A model generated the notes under the pieces. The model ran no database searches. It was not told the origin of the DNA and worked only from the letters and a program-made list of their open reading frames with translations. From assembly GCA_963693315.1 (NCBI GenBank), contig OY856186.1, forward strand, positions 373,369,663 through 373,433,662: a stretch of DNA of 64,000 nucleotides. Direction: 5' to 3'. Source of the stretch: Diogma glabrata (Eukaryota; Arthropoda; Insecta; Diptera; Cylindrotomidae). This document shows positions 1 through 11,527 of the stretch, piece by piece. Each line of letters opens with the position of its first letter. The first letter of the stretch is position 1. The position numbers and the translations under genes are program-made.

Positions 1-60
1 ACCAAAAACCAGTTAATATTTAAAATATGTGTGTCATAATCGAATTGTATCGTATATTTG

Positions 61-131
61 CCGAATATTATATTCGTTTTTTATACTTCCGTTGCAAAAT
101 TCTCATAACGCGCCTAAAGAAGTTTTACTTC
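61..131 (-). repeat. Dispersed repeat family C, partial copy
   Basis: Read on the minus strand, this segment carries AACTTCTTTAGGCGCGTT followed by AATTTTGCAA and AT-rich sequence. Two plus-strand copies of the same core lie at about 54,236-54,310 and 54,963-55,035. Family identity is unknown; a truncated transposon end is likely. The rest of 1-280 shows nothing else recognisable. Confidence 0.5.
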
Positions 132-280
132 AAAAAATATGTAACGTAAACAAGAAGTACTAGATGCTACATTTGCCCCTGACTTTATGCCAAACAAAAT
201 ACTACACTGAACTGTGAATACTTCTGAAGAGCACTTTTTCTTTGATAATCGGTCTTGCAATTAGAATTGGATATTAAGTC

Positions 281-730
281 CTGCCTGCCCTTGACGAGTT
301 CGAAATCGTTTGTTTTGCCATTTTTCTCGATTCAACCGCTTTTTCGTTCGGCAAGCTCCGAAAAATGCCAATTACCCCCGATTTTGTAAATTTGCTAGCA
401 AAATTTTTTTATCAATGGGGGGTGGAAATTTGTTCTAGAACACGAGGGTAACCTTGCAAAAATGTGTCTGCTATTGTCGAGTTCGACAATTCACATTTCG
501 GCATGTTTGGGTTGTCAGACCCGACAATAGCAGATACATTTTTCTCGGACAAGTTTACCCTCGTTTTCTAAAACAAATTTCCACCCCCCATAGTAAAAAA
601 AAAATTGTGGTAGCAAATTTATAAAATTTCGGAAAATCAGCATTTTTCGAAACTTGCCGAACGAAAAAGCGTCCGAATCGAGGAAAATGGCAGAACAAAA
701 GTTTTCGGACTCGTTAAGGACAGGCACTTC
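281..730. mobile_element. Foldback (inverted-repeat) element, ~450 bp
   Basis: The left arm (281-491) is the reverse complement of the right arm (512-730) over roughly 200 bp, with many substitutions and small gaps. Outer matches include CTGCCTGCCCTTGACGAGTT against the complement of AACTCGTTAAGGACAGGCA; inner matches include CTGCTATTGTCG against CGACAATAGCAG. There is no convincing coding sequence: the apparent reading frame on the minus strand at 515-757 simply traverses one arm. It is most likely a non-autonomous foldback DNA element. No target-site duplication was recognised. Confidence 0.75.
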
Positions 731-1333
731 ACGAAGTATAAAATATATGGTAATCATTAAATGAAATCTGCGTGTGCGCTGGGCTATTCCCAGTTAAAGT
801 TCCGAACTTTCCCAATTCTACACAGGATCTAGAAAAATTATTAAACACACTGACTCTTTGAAAGAAGCCACTCTTGGGCTATGTTCTCTGAGTAGAATGA
901 TGAGCAAAGGTGGAAGAAGAAACCTCTGGCAATTCAAAACTTCAGAAATATAAACAAAATTTTAAGATGCATAGAAAATCTGTTGTGTCCTTAAAAGTTT
1001 TACTAAAAACGCACTACCTGAAATGTTTAAGACATCTACAGTCATAACCTATAGCAACAGGGCCAATTATGACATATGAACCTACTTATAACCTAATTTA
1101 ATTTCATTATTTTAAAAGTGGCAGATGCTAAGTTTAATTTAAGTGAGATGCTTATTCACCACTTATAAATTTTAATCACATACAGTCACATTATTTACTC
1201 CAATGAAAAAGAGAACCGATTGGCATGTCCACTTTAGTTATTACGTACTCTTTCAATTTGTAGGTTCTTTGTTTTTAAGCATCTCCAAAACAATTTCTAC
1301 GCTAAACAAAAAACGATAGAACGGTCTCCTGTA

Positions 1334-1776
1334 CTATGGTATTTTCATCTTCATTAGTTTATACGTATGGAGGATTTTAAAACCAGAAACAGCTCGAATT
1401 TCCCTATGAATTACAATAGACTGTAGGATAAGCCATCGAATTTTAAAACGAAATATACGATAGAATATAAGATATTCTTTTTTTGATGGGAGGTACGCAT
1501 CCCATATTAATCCCAAAGAATAACGAGTTGCTCGAAAAATACCAAAGAGAGCCAGAAGTACTGTGCTATCAATTGGTTTAACAAAGAATGATAAGATTCA
1601 TAATCCTTCAACATCGAGCACAACTGCAAGGGTTCTAAGATGTTCACTCCTAATATGAACCGTAATTGTGAAGGATAATCGTTTAGTCTCAACCGTTGTG
1701 CTAGTTTCTTTAGCTGTGATGGGTTGATAGAAGTTCTAGTTTTATTATTGTTTTTATTATGGTTTACTTCTAACAC
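1334..1776 (-). pseudogene. Possible decayed coding segment in two overlapping frames
   Basis: Two minus-strand frames abut and overlap by a few bases: an 89-residue frame (1,507-1,776) and a 60-residue frame (1,334-1,516). Each is too short to be conclusive. The first is Leu/Gln-rich, with motifs such as LKKLAQRLRLNDYPSQLRF and LQLCSMLKDYES, which read like a helical domain rather than random AT-rich translation. The second could be the same product after a frameshift. I do not recognise a family, and neither splice sites nor a promoter are apparent. It may be a transposon-derived fragment, a pseudogene or chance. Confidence 0.25.
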
Positions 1777-1829
1777 TCCATAAAAACAAATTAAAATTTT
1801 GAAAATTAAAGTCTTAGTATCTATTATCT

Positions 1830-3120
1830 AATGTATTTTTACTTGACCATAATTTTAAATTGTGTGAAGTAATGCAAACATCTATCGAGAAAAAAAAAAT
1901 CTTACATACCCCAAATTTTGTTTTTTTCTTTTGTTTTGGACCATCCTCTAAATTTTTGGTGTACGTCTGCGTGTGGGTGGGTTTGTTGTTTCGGTCGTGG
2001 GTGACATTCCTGCATAGGATATTCATGAAATTTTGGCAAATGATCCAGGTTCACTTGAAAATGAAAAATCTGGATTCATTTCAAAATTGGACGAAATGGC
2101 GGGAGGTCTCCCGAGCACCTCTAAGTTTAAATCTCCAATAACTTCTAATCCCAGCTTATGATCTTATGGAAACTTGGTATATAAGGTTTTAGTACTGTTT
2201 ATGTATACCAACTTCCGGTTTGTCACTTCCGGTTTAAAAGTTTTTTTTCAGGTGTTTATCCCTACTGTAGAATACAACTACCCATCGATTTTCATGAAAC
2301 GTTGGTAAAAGCTTTCAAATAACACGAGAAAGATTTTATCAGCTTTTAGAATACATTGGATAAAGGGTTGGGGGGTCCAAAATACAACAGGTGGTTTTTT
2401 CCACCATGTTTTTATGTTTGCTGGTAGCATACTAGATTCGTTCTTGAATGAATTTTGATGACACTTTGGGAAAAGATGCAAATATGTATGCCAAGAAACT
2501 GATTAGTTTTTGAGCGATTGTGAACAAAGTGGTGGGGGGTGTCCTATCTACCTTTTTTTTGAAAGCTCAATAACATCTGTACCTGATAATCGAATTGGAT
2601 AAAACTTGGTACATAAGCATTTAGTACGGTTTGCAACAGTTCTGCGTCCCCAACTTCCGGATTTTTACTTCCGGTAAAAAAAATTTTTTGTAATTTTTTT
2701 AAGTTTTTTCAGTGTCTTTATGCACACTACAGCCTACAATAACGAAGTGATTATGATGAAACTCATGGAAAAGGTTTCATTTAGTGTGAGAAGATAATTA
2801 TATTATGACAAAGAACTGATTAGTTTTTGGGCAATATTGGGATAAGTGGTGAGGGGCCTCCCTAACATCTGTTTACTGTGTCACAATTTTGTCAATGTTT
2901 GTTGGGAGCATACAATATTCATTCGTGAATGAATTTTGATGATTCTTTGGAAAAAGATGAAAATATGTATGGCAAGGAACTGATTAGTTTTTGAGTGATA
3001 GTGAATAAAGTGGTTTTTTGAAAGTTCAATAACATCTGTAAATGATAATCGAACTGGATGAAACTTGGTACATAAGCATTTAGTACGATTCACAACAGTT
3101 CTGCATCCCACCCTCATGGT
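1830..3120 (+). repeat. Family B repeat: three ~430-480 bp imperfect tandem units
   Basis: The phrase AACTTGGTAYATAAG followed by TTTAGTAC recurs at 2,171, 2,603 and 3,062. A second phrase, CTGATTAGTTTTTG, recurs near 2,500, 2,815 and 2,975. AACTTCCGG / CACTTCCGG blocks sit between them. The spacings of 432 and 459 bases indicate diverged tandem units of about 450 bp. A further copy lies at 36,130-36,818 and resumes at 37,544-37,690 after an inserted foldback element. No coding capacity is seen. The identity of the parent element is unknown. Confidence 0.7.
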
Positions 3121-3144
3121 TTTTCACTTCCGTTAAAAAATTGG

Positions 3145-3975
3145 TCAAAAGAAAGATTTTCATTTATTTTTTTACCCAATTTTTTGGAAAAAAATATAAT
3201 TAATTATTTGTTTGACATGAAATTTTATTATTATTATTTAGAATTATGGCATCATAAGTTTGTCAAAAAATGTTGTCAAGTGTGTCTAAAGAAAGATTTT
3301 TAATTATTTTTTTACCCAATTTTTTGGAAAAAATAAAATTAGTTATTTGTTTGGCATGAAATTTTATTATTATTATTGAGAATTATGGCATCATAAGTTT
3401 GTCAAAAAAATGTTGTCGAGTGTGTCAAAAGAAAGATTTTCATTTATTTTTTTACCTAATTTTTTGGAAAAAAATAAAATTAATTATTTGTTTGACATGA
3501 AATTTTATTATTATTATTTAGAATTATGGCATTATAAGTTTGTCAAAAAAATGTTGTCAAATGTGTCTAAAGAAAGATTTTTATTAATTTTTTTATCCAA
3601 TTTTTTGGAAAAAAATAAAATTAATTATTTGTTTGACATGGAATTTTATTATTATTATTGAGAATTATGGCATTATAAGTTTGTCAAAAAAATGTTGTCG
3701 AGTGTATCAAAAGAAAGATTTTCATTTGTTTTTTTACCCAATTTTTTGAAAAAATTAATTTAATTATTTGTACGACATGAAATTTTATTATTATCATTGA
3801 GAATTATAAGTTAGTCAAGTGTGTCAAGTGTGTCAAAAGAATGATTTTCATTTATTTAAAAAAAAAAAAAATAAAATTAGTTATTGGTATGAATGAAATG
3901 TATAATAAACATGAAATTATTATTATTGAAAATTTTATTGCATTATAAGTTTGTCAAAAAAATATTGTCAAGTGT
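3145..3975 (+). repeat. 140-bp tandem array with 280-bp dimeric higher order
   Basis: The GAAAGATTTT anchor occurs at 3,151, 3,291, 3,431, 3,572 and 3,713 (steps of 140, 140, 141 and 141), then in a degenerate form near 3,840. Each unit contains AATTATTTGTTTGACATG, a TTATTATTATT run and TTTGTCAAAAAA. Units alternate between two subtypes: GTGTCAAAAGAAAGATTTTC in units 1, 3 and 5 (GTATC in 5; the first unit is only partial there), and GTGTCTAAAGAAAG in units 2 and 4. This is an A-B-A-B-A satellite-like array. A related copy lies at about 10,490-10,740. Confidence 0.9.
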
Positions 3976-4129
3976 GCACTGAAAAAAAATGAAGTAATGA
4001 CAACCTCATCTGGAAGTTGGCAGTTAATTATTTAAACAAAGAAAATATTTCCCCCTGATTGGGACAACTACACGGCAACATTTTCCTGACAACATAATGA
4101 GGTTTATTTAAAATAAAAAATGTTATATA

Positions 4130-4508
4130 TTACTTATCCTTCCATTGTGTGCGCAATTTAATCGGCGAACAAGAACTTCAGAGTTATCTCACCCATTTGC
4201 TGTCCAAATACCTCGTTGTAGAACTGTGTCCTTCCAAAACGACTATTTTAATAGAGTGGCCAAATTATGGAACTCAATGCCTTCCTCTGTATTTCCCGAT
4301 GAATTTTCCCCTCAGGCATTTAAAGAAAATGTCCATCATCATTTAAAAAAATTAGTATAGTTATCCCTATATCCCCATTACTTCCATTTTCCTCATCTCC
4401 TTCCTTTATAGTTGACATGGTATCTTCGGATATTCAAAGAGTCTAAATAATGAATATTTCATATTTAGTGTGCTAAACATGTCTAACTAATTAATAAAAA
4501 AAAAAAAA
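4130..4508 (+). mobile_element. 5'-truncated LINE, ORF2 C-terminus with poly(A)
   Basis: About 72 residues remain open up to the stop ending at 4,360. They contain the conserved end of non-LTR retrotransposon ORF2 proteins: PFAVQIPRCRT, then YFNRVAKLWNSMPSSVFPD and a final KENVHHHL segment. The 3' UTR runs to an A tract at 4,496-4,508. The 5' side is cut off within the C-terminal region, as expected for truncated target-primed reverse transcription. The frame lacks an ATG and is not an independent gene. The tail is of the CR1/L2/Jockey kind; finer placement is not possible from this fragment. Confidence 0.85.
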
Positions 4509-4699
4509 GAAGTATGTATTTGCAATTAATTGAATTATATTTTATTTTCACATAAATATTTCGCGTGATTGTTTCAACTACATCGTTCTATAACAATACA
4601 ATTGTTGAAACAATTTCGAAGTTCTATGCGCCATATCTGACCGCACGGTGAGGTTGAGACAACTACATTTCGATTGGAAATAGAACATGTTTTTATCAG

Positions 4700-5650
4700 C
4701 GTGTCAAAAAAATGTTTCATTTATTTTTTTAGATAATTTTTTGGAAAAAAAATTTTGATGTTTGTTTACGTAAATATAATTGAACATGGAAATTTTTGAA
4801 TTTGTTATAGTTTTTGAAATATTTTTGGAATTTTGAAAAAGTTTCAATTTTTGATATTGTTATTATTTTTGCAATATTTTTAGAGTTTTGGAAAAAGTTT
4901 GAATTTTTGAATTTTTAAGAATTTTTGGAATATTATTAGAATTTAGAAAAAATTTATATGTTTGATTTTATTCTAATTTTAGGAATTTTTTTAGAATTTT
5001 GGAAAAAAAATTTTTGAATTTTATATATGTATTTCGAATTTTGAAAAACGTTTCAGTTTTTGATTTTGTAAGAGTTTTTTGAATATTTTTAGAATTTTGA
5101 ATAATTTCAAATTTTTGATTTTATTATAATTTTGGAAAAAGTTTCAATTTTTGATATTGTTATAATTTTTGCAATATTTTTAGAATTTTGGAAAAAGTTA
5201 TAATTTTTAAGAATTTTTGGAATATTATTAGAATTTAGAAAAAGTTTAAATTTGGGATTTTATTCTAATTTTTGGAATATTTTTAGAATTTTGAAGAAAA
5301 ATAGAATATTTGAATTTTATATATAATTTTAGAATTTTGAAAAAAGTTTCAATATTTGATTTTGTAAAAATTTTTGGAATATTTTTAGAATTTTGAAAAA
5401 TAAATTTTTGATTTTATTATAATTTTTATAATTTTGGAAAAAGTTACAATTTTTGATTTTGTTATAATTTATGCAATATTTTTAGAGTTTTTGAAAAAAG
5501 TTTTAATCTTTGATTTTTTAATAATTTTTGAAATATTTTTAGAATTTTGTTTGAAAAAAGTTAGAATTTTTATTTAATTTTATTTAATTTTTACAATATT
5601 TTTGGAATTTTGAAAGAAATATGAATTTGTGATTTTGAAATATTTTCTCG
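4700..5650 (+). repeat. Degenerate ~59-bp repeat array with ~300-bp higher-order period
   Basis: Dozens of variations on AATTTTTGATTTTRTTATAAT, TTTTTGGAATATTTTTAGAAT and TTTTGAAAAAAGTTTCAA follow one another. Specific variants recur at a longer spacing: TTGATATTGT at 4,851 and 5,151 (300), TATTATTAGAATTTAG at 4,931 and 5,223 (292), GAATTTTATATA at 5,016 and 5,312 (296). About five ~59-bp monomers therefore make a ~295-300 bp higher-order unit present roughly twice. The same monomers follow the second 140-bp repeat copy at 10,739-11,080. Confidence 0.85.
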
Positions 5651-6109
5651 CAGCGCTAAATGGAGAGGTTTTTGAGTAGTTTGCTGAGTGTATCATCTTT
5701 TCACTAAATTTTGTTAATTTGTGATCTGTTATAATTTTCCAGCATCGTATTGATGTTTCGTGTTAGTTTTGTAATTAATTTCTAAACAGAGATTAAAAAA
5801 AAAACTTCTACTTTAACAAAGAGTTATGTTTGATATACATCGCTGCCAAAAACTAAAAACCATGTCCTCATAAAAGTTTTTGCCGAAAACTATATCAAAA
5901 TCGTTAACCTAGACCGAAGCCTTGATATCTCAGAGCTGTGAGATTTCAGCCCTTTCATATTATTTATAATTAGATCTACGCGAAATCTATAGTATTGGTT
6001 TGATTTTAATTAAAATATTTTATGGATATTAGCTCACTTTATATCCAGAATACTATGTTTCCAGAGCTGTGGTGAAGTCAGCCTATGCATCAGCGTCGCA
6101 ATATTTTAA

Positions 6110-6695
6110 AGTGTTGTGTGAAATGAATTACAATATGTGTGACATCAAAACATCAATACCTTTCAAAACCTAGGTTCAACAATAACAATAACATGTATTC
6201 TGATGTATTGAAGGGCACAATTTTATTTAAATGCATAACTAAACAATAATTTCTATCATATAATAAAATATGACAAGCCAATATGATGAATATATTTATG
6301 ATGAGATGAAGCAAATAAAAATAAATTAAGAGGGAAAACAATTGTTTGTGATAATTAGCAGGAACAAAACTAAAATTGGGTTATCAATGGCAGAATTCAG
6401 TAGCGTATTCATTGATCATATGACACACTCTACCTCAACGATTAAGGCCATCATATAGAATAATATAGAAAATGTGTGTTTGAGCAAGCAATAAAGTGAC
6501 AACACCCAAGAATGCTCCATATCTAAGATTAAGAGTCCTACTATTGACTGAATAAGTTCATCCTCCAGCAACCGTAAGATATCACATTGGTTAGTGATAT
6601 ATCACTCCTATCGCCATTGATATGTGATATCTTAGTCTCACGTTACCTCGTATGTCAATAGCAGGTACTAGTATACGCGCGGTTCTTACACCCGT
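6110..6695 (-). mobile_element. Family A copy (short LINE-tailed retroelement), degraded
   Basis: Collinear with the better copy at 57,346-57,967. Shared landmarks on the plus strand are TACAATATGTGTSACA, ATATGACAWRSCCAATAT, GCAGGAACAAAACTAAAATT, GACTGAATA.AGTTCATCC, CAATAGCAGG and the terminal ACACCCGT. The minus strand is the sense strand, because the 57-kb copy ends there in poly(A). Sequence between landmarks is strongly diverged and no long reading frame is conserved between the two copies. Confidence 0.7.
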
Positions 6696-7774
6696 AGTTC
6701 TAATTTATTTTATATCATTATTTATTTATTTTATTTAAGTTATTTCATTAAGTTCTAATTTATTTTTATCAATTTGTAAATACCACTAAAACCAATAAAT
6801 TAAATGCACTCTATTGAATTTATAAAAAACTATAAACTACAACTCTTTTGTATATGAACATTGTCATACATAAACAATACTGTAATGATTCGTAGGTGTT
6901 AGATATTTATACAAACTGACAAAAAATATAAGTTTTACTAAAAACACCACAACTAAAACTAGTCTGTATACAATATGTGCATTCGTCATTCATAAATCTT
7001 TTTTTGTATTTTTGTATGCTGAAGAAAATTAAACTTATCTTTTCAAAAATATATTATAGATATAAAGCAAATACATTATCATGTAAACTTCACCGATATG
7101 TATCGCAAGATTTGAGACATTATTTGCCTAAACTACATATTTGAAATATGTATTGTGCTTTTTTCTCTCCAGCCATATCTGCGACGTTACATACAATTTA
7201 ATAGCTAAACAATTCAATTCCATATAAACATCAAAGCACTACGACTATCATTGCCTCAAAAAGGTTCCGCTTTTCGTTAAAATTTATATTTAATCGATAA
7301 ACAATCAACATAAATATAAAATTATACCAAAAAATGTCTACGATCAATTTACTTTCATTGAAAATAGAGATATAAAACTAAGATTAATCCTAAAACAGAT
7401 TAACAATTTTATGTTGTTCATCAATATTTAATTCAAGGGATTATCTAAACATTATGATCGAAAAAAATTTTTTTATTTAAACAATGAATTATTTGTTTAT
7501 TATAATGAAATTAAATAAACAGTTATTTGTCGAACTATTTTGAAAAATATGATGTTAATCGTATTACAGTTTATCTATAATACTATTAATTTTTGAAAAT
7601 TGGCGAGGGCTGAACAGTGCAATGTTATTCGATTCGGATAATAGACCGATTTTTCGGTGTTTGCCGCTTCAAGTTCAAATGCCCCCAAGAAAAAAAATCA
7701 CAAAAATTTTATATGGGATTCCATACAAAACACAACTTGAATAATTTAAAAAATTATCAGTTGTAATTTCCCAA

Positions 7775-7920
7775 GGGCGGTGATAATTCGAAATAATTTT
7801 TTGCCCAAAATTTCGAAAGCAAGTATATTGATAAAAACACGAGGCCGTAGGCCGAGGGCTTTTATCAATGCCATTTGCTTGACGAATTTTTCAAAAAATT
7901 ATGAGAATTTATCAACGAAC
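7775..7920. repeat. Small hairpin element, apex GAGGCCGTAGGCCGAG
   Basis: The arms pair outward from the apex: AAGCAAGTATATTGATAAAAA with TTTTATCAATGCCATTTGCTT, then GATAATTCGAAATAATTTTTTG with CAAAAAATTATGAGAATTTATC, with mismatches. The apex is GC-rich and itself near-palindromic. It is one of four hairpins in the window with this apex style (others at 8,286, 60,525 and 61,150). Confidence 0.7.
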
Positions 7921-8285
7921 GAGGGGAATTCGTTTAGAAATTTTTTTGCCATTTTTCATTTATTTATATATCTTTTAAGAATTATTCGTTGGCCAACTGT
8001 GACATCAGTAAATTATTTCAAAAACTATTTGATAATGTTTAATATCGCAGTAGGCCAGACGTATAACTATTTGTAATTATTATAATTCAAATGTTATTGT
8101 TGAAATTGAATGATGTCATTACATTTTAGAGAATTGACCATTGACTATAAACTAAGCGTAATATATAAAATATTATTCTTAAGTCGCTCTTAAAAGAAAC
8201 ATAAAAATTGCCAAAATTTCCCATACAAAGTGTTATGAAAAATTTAACCTATTTTCATATTTGTTTAACAGACAGAAGAAAATAA

Positions 8286-8425
8286 TAGTATATTCTTCAA
8301 CGATGCCGAAAACAACATATTTTGAAGCGAGAGGACAGTTTGTCAGCCGAGGCGATAGCCGAAGTTTGTAATGGTCGCTAGATTCAAAATATGATTTTCG
8401 GCGAGTAGAAGACTGTACTTTTTCT
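8286..8425. repeat. Small hairpin element, apex GCCGAGGCGATAGCCGAAG
   Basis: The left arm (AGTATATTCTTCAACGATGC, CGAAAACAACATATTTTGAA) pairs with the right arm (TTCAAAATATGATTTTCGGC, GAGTAGAAGACTGTACT). The GC-rich apex lies near 8,345-8,365. The arm sequence is different from the other three hairpins, but the apex style is shared. Confidence 0.7.
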
Positions 8426-8429
8426 ACTA

Positions 8430-9360
8430 CTTTTTTAAAATTTATTATTAATTATTAAACATTTTCATTTATAACTACATACCATTTAAATTTTAAAACA
8501 TACAAACATCCAATTAAAATCTTTAAATTTATATTTCTGCTATTAAAATAAAGATGACCCAATATGAATAAATTATCTAATTTCTATGTCATAACCAAAA
8601 CCGTCTTTAGTTACAAGCCTGATTGTCTTTTCGTATAAAAAAATCGTTATCTTTACACATATAAATATTTTTTTTACACTACAAAATTCTATATTTTATT
8701 CTATTTGGTCTATAAAGTCCATAAAATCATTAAATAACACATCTTTAAAGGTTTATTGTTTTTTGCATTTTGCGTCTAGTAGGCTTATAACTAAAGACGG
8801 CTTTGTAATAAACAAAATCAAATCTAAAAGTTTTTTTATTATTTCTAAAATAAAAACAACATTTTTGATTTAGTTTTTGTATGAGGATGACGTTACGTAA
8901 ATTCCTGATATATTTTAAAACAACGTAAATTATTTTATGTAAATAAATATTTTTTTTCGTTTTCTTAAATAAATAGGTGAAATAATTTTTTTTAAATATC
9001 TTAACATCAACTGTTTGTTACCATACTATTTAAAAAGAATATATATGAATATTATTTAGTTAACTTTTATTATTTTTACATTTTAATGTAAATTGTCCGT
9101 AAATAATTCAAAAATAAATTAACGTCGTCTTTCCAAGAGATATAAATTAACACTAATAAAATTATTTCATTCAATCAATTGTCTCTTTTAACGGGTGCTC
9201 TAGGATGGTTTATTCTAGTTAAGAAATTCGAAAATAGATGGCTTTTAAGAAATTACTTTCGTCACTTGGTACGAAAGTAATTTGTATAGGCTTTATGTAT
9301 CACTGGTGACCAAAAAGAAATTTTCGATGCGATGAACAAACATCGAAAGTAGATTTTTTA
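8430..9360. other. AT-rich spacer, no gene seen
   Basis: Very AT-rich sequence without a supported reading frame. A 14-bp inverted repeat AATTACTTTCGT...ACGAAAGTAATT at 9,252-9,283 is the only local structure noticed. Confidence 0.5.
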
Positions 9361-9994
9361 AGTTAAAAATTATTTTATATATTATGCTTAATATATAGTC
9401 AGTAATAGTTCATAAACAAATTTAAATTATTTAATTGTAGTAAAATGAGAAATATCATAGATAGTTTTTGAAATTATTCAAGTTGTGCTTTGTATAAAAT
9501 CCCATATAAAATTTTTTGAATTTATTCTCTTATCCCCTTTTGCAGCGTCATTGAGATAAACACCGGAACAGAAAAATCGCTCTATAGTGAATGTCAATCA
9601 ATTCTCCATATTTCTTTAATTAAATTTAAAAATTAATAAATGTTTATTCTCTATATAGCTCTATTTTAGTACCAAAAACTTTCCCAGTTTGAGATATTGT
9701 TCAGGCGTATTTGTGTTGTCCATATTTAATTATATATTTGGTTATAATTACCCGGTTTAGAACTATAATTCACAATTCATTTTGAATTAATTAAGATTTT
9801 CTATAAATAATTAAACTGAAGTAGAGTATCACTATAGTTTTTCAATTCCAATTTCAAGCTTTTCTTGCGATGTTTATTTCGAGAAATTCGAATTCTTATA
9901 GCTGTATAGTTATTAAATATTTGTAGTCTAGCTTTATTTTTTTTTTTTGTTTTATAAAAATCAGTTTAAATTAAAGAGTAAAGAATAAAGACCA

Positions 9995-10066
9995 CTACTT
10001 AAAATTCAATAAATATCTCCCCAATATTTCGGTCTTGCCGTCCATCATCAGAGTTTATTGAATTTT
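9995..10066 (-). repeat. Hairpin with hammerhead-like CTGATGA...GAAA core
   Basis: On the minus strand a ~15-bp stem (TTAAAATTCAATAAA with TTTATTGAATTTTAA) encloses CTCTGATGATGG, a short loop, then ACCGAAATATTGGGGAGATA. CTGATGA and GAAA are the two invariant single-strand blocks of hammerhead ribozymes, and GG/CC plus AUAU/AUAU could form short stems II and III. However, a 4-base AACT gap separates the long stem from the core and stem II is only two pairs. The active ribozyme reading is therefore speculative; the motif itself is plainly visible. Confidence 0.35.
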
Positions 10067-10489
10067 ATAAAATTTGTAATATTAATAATTTTTAACTTTA
10101 ACTTTATGTTAACTGCTAAATTTGGTTTATAAAATCTATAATTAGATACACCCTGATAATGTCCCACAAGGCCAAAGTATGGGGAAGATATATTAATTAT
10201 TATATTTTAAAAAGTGGTTATAATCATAGCTGATTTTAATATAATAATTACTCATATAGTAATATAGTAATTACTTCGGTCTGAAAGGCCTAAGTATTAC
10301 ATTCACAAGCCAAAAGTGAAATTCTTATCCCACTTTTTCTCGAAATTCCGAAAAAATATCTCGAAAAAATATATGTCGGTCGTTACAACTGACGAAATCT
10401 GGAGGAATTTTAAATATTTTATTTCTAACAACAGGTATACTCAATGGTAAGAGCCGAAAGAACAATGTGTTCGATAACTGTACCGAAAG

Positions 10490-11080
10490 TGTGTCAAGTG
10501 TGTCAAAACAAAGAAATTTTAAGTGATAATTAGTAGTAACCTTGAATTTAAGGAAATCTTGATAGTCGGGATTGGTATGTGAGACCAAAAACTAGATTGT
10601 TGCATTATAATTTGTCAAAAAATATTGTCAAGTGTGTCAAAAGAATGATTTTCATTTATTTTTTCCCAATTTTTGTGAAAAAATTAAATCAATTATTTGT
10701 ATGACATGAAATGTAATTGAACATGAAATTAGAAATGGAAATTTTTGATCTTATTATAATTTTTTAAATATTTTTGGAATTTTGAAAAAAAGTTTTAATT
10801 TTTGATTTGTAAGAATTTTTGGAATATTTTTGTTTTTATTATAGTTTTAAGAATACTTTTGGAATCGTGAAAAAAGTTTGTACTTTTGGTTTTGTTTTCA
10901 TTTTTGAAAAATTTTTAGAATTTCGTAAAAAGCTTAAATTTTTCTTTTATTATAATTTTTGGAATTTTGAAAAAAGGTTTGTATTTTTGATTTTGTTATA
11001 ATTTTTGCAATATTTTAAGAATTTTTGGAAAAGTTTCAATTTTTGATTTTGTTATAATTTTTGCAGTACTCTTAGAATTT
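10490..11080 (+). repeat. Second copy of the composite satellite (140-bp plus 59-bp repeats)
   Basis: CAAGTGTGTCAAAACAAAG and TTGTCAAAAAATATTGTCAA at 10,490-10,640 match the 140-bp unit of 3,145-3,975. From about 10,740 the sequence passes into the same AATTTTTGATTTT / GGAATATTTTTAGAATTTTG monomers seen at 4,700-5,650. The order (140-mer, then 59-mers) is the same as at 3-6 kb, so the two were probably copied together. Confidence 0.8.
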
Positions 11081-11527
11081 TAAAAAAGGGGGGCGAATAT
11101 ATAAAAAACAAGAGCTAACATCATAACTCAATAATAACTCAACAAATAAAACAAATAAATTAATTTTAATTTTATGGTTGGAAAAAAAACATAAAATAAT
11201 GAATATGATATTCGTGATCAGCAGGTCAAAATCTATAAGAAAAGTTGAGTTTTATTTATGGAGATTTTTCTTGCAAACTAGTGTGATTAGAATGTATTTT
11301 ATAAAAAAATCAGCAAACATTGTTTGCCTCTTATTTAAAATTATATAAAAACAGTAAATTTAAACTAATGCGTTAGTTCATCTCTCTAATAATAAAATTA
11401 GTTTTTATCTTATTGGTTTTCGATGCCTCATAAGTATAAAATTTTATGTCTTTCATTATTGGTCATTTTATTTTCAAAATATCAAACAATTAAATAAGTA
11501 TATTATTTTAATAAAATTTATTTAATT

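Larger units (their letters stand above)
7630..9590. mobile_element. Inverted-repeat element ~1.95 kb with interrupted arms
   Basis: The segment 7,640-7,772 (with ATTTTATATGGGATTCCATAC and CACAACTTGAATAATTT) is the reverse complement of 9,455-9,590. Homology resumes at 8,137-8,180 (GACTATAAACTAAGCG and AATATATAAAATA), matching the complement of 9,360-9,410. The left arm therefore carries about 360 bp absent from the right arm, and that extra block is the hairpin at 7,775-7,920 with flanking sequence. No transposase frame is seen inside. It is likely an old non-autonomous element with later insertions. Confidence 0.6.
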
